64,000 nt of DNA from JAPLUA01 sp964625855 (GTDB lineage Bacteria; Verrucomicrobiota; Verrucomicrobiia; Limisphaerales; UBA8199). Shown here one piece after another: positions 62,520 to 64,000 of the stretch; the stretch's first letter is position 1; each line of letters begins with the position of its first letter. A program made the position numbers and the translations under genes. The notes beneath the pieces were generated by a model. That model had not been told where the DNA came from. It saw only the letters and a list, made by a program, of their open reading frames with translations, and did no database searches. The DNA is taken from contig CAZVFC010000041.1 of assembly GCA_964625855.1 (NCBI GenBank), positions 20,477-84,476 of the forward strand, read 5' to 3'.

Positions 62520-62984
62520 CTACGGCCGCCCCTGGCTGCGAATGATCTTGAGCATGGCGTCCGCGTCGGGGGCCTGATCGAGGGCCTGGCGAAAATCCGC
62601 TCGGTGGAGGAGCTTGGCGATGTTGGCCAGGGTATGAAGATGTTTCTGGAACTGGCCCTGCGGCACAAGGAACAGCATCACCAGGTTCACCGGCTGGTTG
62701 TCCAGGGCCTCAAAGTTGACGCCCTTGCGCGACCGGCCCAAGGAGCCGACCACTTCATGAATCAGGTCCGTCGAGGCGTGCGGGATGCCGATGCCAAACC
62801 CGATGCCGGTGCTCATGGACGACTCGCGTTTCTTGACCACGCCCACGATGGCCTCCCGGTGTTGGGGACTGATCTTGCCGGTCGTCACCAGGTTATCAAT
62901 CAGCTCATCTATCGCTTCCCAGCGGTTGGTCGCGCGCAAATCAATGATGATTTGCTCTCTGCTTAGAATGTCGCCTAAATCCAT
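62520..62984 (-). CDS. PTS EIIA (PtsN-like) domain protein
   Basis: From ATG 62984 the protein has 154 residues. It starts MDLGDILSREQIIIDLRATN and has the phosphorylation site GIGFGIGIPHAST with the conserved histidine. The C-terminal FLVPQGQFQKHLHTLANIAK motif of EIIA-Ntr/fructose type follows. No membrane EIIC or EIIB gene is adjacent, so a regulatory role (PtsN-like) is more likely than sugar transport. It is between the M50-like membrane protein and argS on the minus strand, probably in one operon. The longer frame to 63053 has a poor leader. Confidence 0.88.
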   Translation of the reverse strand: MDLGDILSREQIIIDLRATNRWEAIDELIDNLVTTGKISPQHREAIVGVVKKRESSMSTGIGFGIGIPHASTDLIHEVVGSLGRSRKGVNFEALDNQPVNLVMLFLVPQGQFQKHLHTLANIAKLLHRADFRQALDQAPDADAMLKIIRSQGRP

Positions 62985-63053
62985 AGCTACGGAATCGGTC
63001 CGTCCGAGCATTTCGCCTGAAGTGCCCGGGCAATACAAGCGAGAATTGTTCAC

Positions 63054-63728
63054 TTACAGGATCCGCACCAGGCGATGCAGCGCCTCACCGGTGCATTCCA
63101 GCCACCAGCCGAGCGCGCTGGGCACGCCCACCTTGGGCACGAGCAAGGGAATCCCCACCAGCAATACCGCCACGTTGCCTAGAAAGATCACGACCGCCGA
63201 GAAGAGGTAACCCTGGTCGCTGATGTCCGTCTGGTTGTGTTTGAGGATGTGCCAGTTCAGGGTCACGTGAAACGCGTAGGCAGCGCCGAGCAGCAGGTGG
63301 AACCAGACGAGGTAATGACCCCAGTTCCACAGCCAATGGCCGGCCAGGAACAGCAGCACGATCAGGATTGCGTAGAGCGGAAAGAAGTACGGCGCCAGCG
63401 CAATGGCGAAGTTGCTCTTGGTCACCACCACGTGGCCGCCCTTGGCCGAGACCCTGAATTTCTTGACCCGACCGCCATGCAACCAGGTCCAGAGCACATG
63501 GGTCAGTTCGTGGCCGAAGACATAAACCCGCATCGGCTTGGGCAGCAGGACGTAGATGACCACCCAGCAGGCGGCGCCGGCCAGGAATGGCACCCAGGTG
63601 GTGTCCGCCTCGCCGCTGGCCTGCAGCACCCGCCACAAAGCCCAACCGGCGCCGACGCACACCGGCAGCAACAGGATCGCAAGGATGGTCTTGCACCATT
63701 TTGGCACGACCGGATTATTCCGAACCAC
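63054..63728 (-). CDS. membrane protein with HExxH motif, M50-like
   Basis: I place the start at GTG 63728, preceded by GAGGGG; a longer frame to 63872 looks non-coding upstream. The 224-residue protein has about five membrane segments (AILLLPVCVGAGWALW; WVVIYVLLP; FAIALAPYFFPLYAILIVLL and others). The zinc motif is FGHELTHVLWTW (HELTH). A late GHYLVWFHLLLGAAYAFHVT may hold other ligands. It resembles small M50-type or DUF3267-like membrane proteases. A second metal-binding site such as the M50 NPDG motif was not found, so activity is uncertain. Confidence 0.65.
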   Translation of the reverse strand: MVRNNPVVPKWCKTILAILLLPVCVGAGWALWRVLQASGEADTTWVPFLAGAACWVVIYVLLPKPMRVYVFGHELTHVLWTWLHGGRVKKFRVSAKGGHVVVTKSNFAIALAPYFFPLYAILIVLLFLAGHWLWNWGHYLVWFHLLLGAAYAFHVTLNWHILKHNQTDISDQGYLFSAVVIFLGNVAVLLVGIPLLVPKVGVPSALGWWLECTGEALHRLVRIL

Positions 63729-63872
63729 ACCCCCCTCGTGCCAGCCAATTGGAGTGGTCAACGGGGAGCGGCCAAAACCTACCAGCCCCCAGCTTGGTGC
63801 CAACCCGGCCCGGAATCCATAAGCCCTCGTGATACAGCGAGCCGCATCCTGCCTGCGGCTTCCAAATAACAC

Positions 63873-64000
63873 TTACGCAACCTCTTGGAGTTCAACGAGA
63901 TCGTAGCCCATGGCTTTGGCCTCCTTCTTGAGGCGAGACAAGCGATGGGTCTTGGCCTTGGCCTCATAAATCTCGGTGTTGAGCAAGACAAACTCTTCCT
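63873..64000 (-). CDS. C-terminal piece of a protein cut by the window end
   Basis: The minus strand reads EEFVLLNTEIYEAKAKTHRL, then LKKEAKAMGYDLVELQEVA and TAA (63873-63875). The highly basic, helical end resembles the last part of some transposases, but no transposase motif is inside the window, so I leave the function open. The start is beyond position 64000. Confidence 0.5.
   Translation of the reverse strand, partial: EEFVLLNTEIYEAKAKTHRLSRLKKEAKAMGYDLVELQEVA

Noticed and set aside
63779..63991. 70-codon minus-strand frame at the window end
   Set aside because: Another frame of the same strand reads a more protein-like C-terminus ending at 63873.
1..64000. tRNA or rRNA genes
   Set aside because: No cloverleaf with conserved TTC-arm words or rRNA signature stretches was noticed on either strand; a covariance search would be needed to be certain.

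Overview
The window (about 60% G+C by eye) reads as a chromosomal segment of a member of the Verrucomicrobiota, probably close to the Pedosphaera/Limisphaera lineages. The evidence is two PEP-CTERM sorted proteins, very large secreted proteins built from Ig-like, RHS, beta-helix and autotransporter-type (PATR) modules, a pseudopilin with the FTLIELLVVIAIIAILAALLLPAL signature, an M56/BlaI pair, and many dispersed palindromic repeats. No rRNA, tRNA, CRISPR array or complete insertion sequence was seen.

Layout. 1-6039: 3' part of a giant RHS protein with an unusual cassette between the RHS core and the C-terminal secreted modules. 6040-7353: gene-poor stretch with an antitoxin-like remnant, then a DUF433/DUF5615 toxin-antitoxin pair. 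7578-13679: tight five-gene minus-strand operon (HAD-IIA phosphatase, GlpD, GlpT-like transporter, TIM-barrel isomerase, CCA-adding enzyme-like protein). 13929-18681: minus-strand genes for a Sel1-like protein, a ZntB/CorA-type transporter and several poorly known proteins, one with a zinc ribbon and a possible SMI1/KNR4 (SUKH) fold. 18844-26521: GntR/UTRA regulator preceded by a striking repeat hairpin, a type ISP-like DNA methylase/nuclease, a DinG-like helicase and a hexapeptide acyltransferase. 26632-30013: cysteine desulfurase, DNA polymerase III beta clamp and a PEP-CTERM protein.

30448-42510 is a pectin/galacturonate locus: tagaturonate epimerase (UxaE), uronate isomerase (UxaC), two exported GH28 polygalacturonases, an M56 membrane sensor-protease with its BlaI repressor, and an exported PL1 pectate lyase. 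A second, larger pectate lyase lies at 51346-54624. An exported alpha-galactosidase-like enzyme (46147) and an LRR protein (48590) lie between. Together they suggest cutting of pectin outside the cell and isomerisation of D-galacturonate inside; the later steps (UxuB, UxuA, KdgK) are not here. 43188-46146 is a small graveyard of broken genes (methyltransferase, PIN toxin, others). 55342-60610 holds a pseudopilin, a PATR protein and a second PEP-CTERM protein. 60707-63728 (minus) holds an M50-like membrane protein, a PtsN-like EIIA and ArgS.

The most unusual signal is in the DNA itself. Several gaps hold minisatellites with an exact 11-bp period, two arranged as giant hairpins, whose unit sequence differs from locus to locus. 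There are also paired inverted REP-like elements, and a dispersed repeat with the core AGGCGAGACGC that has entered coding sequences in frame.
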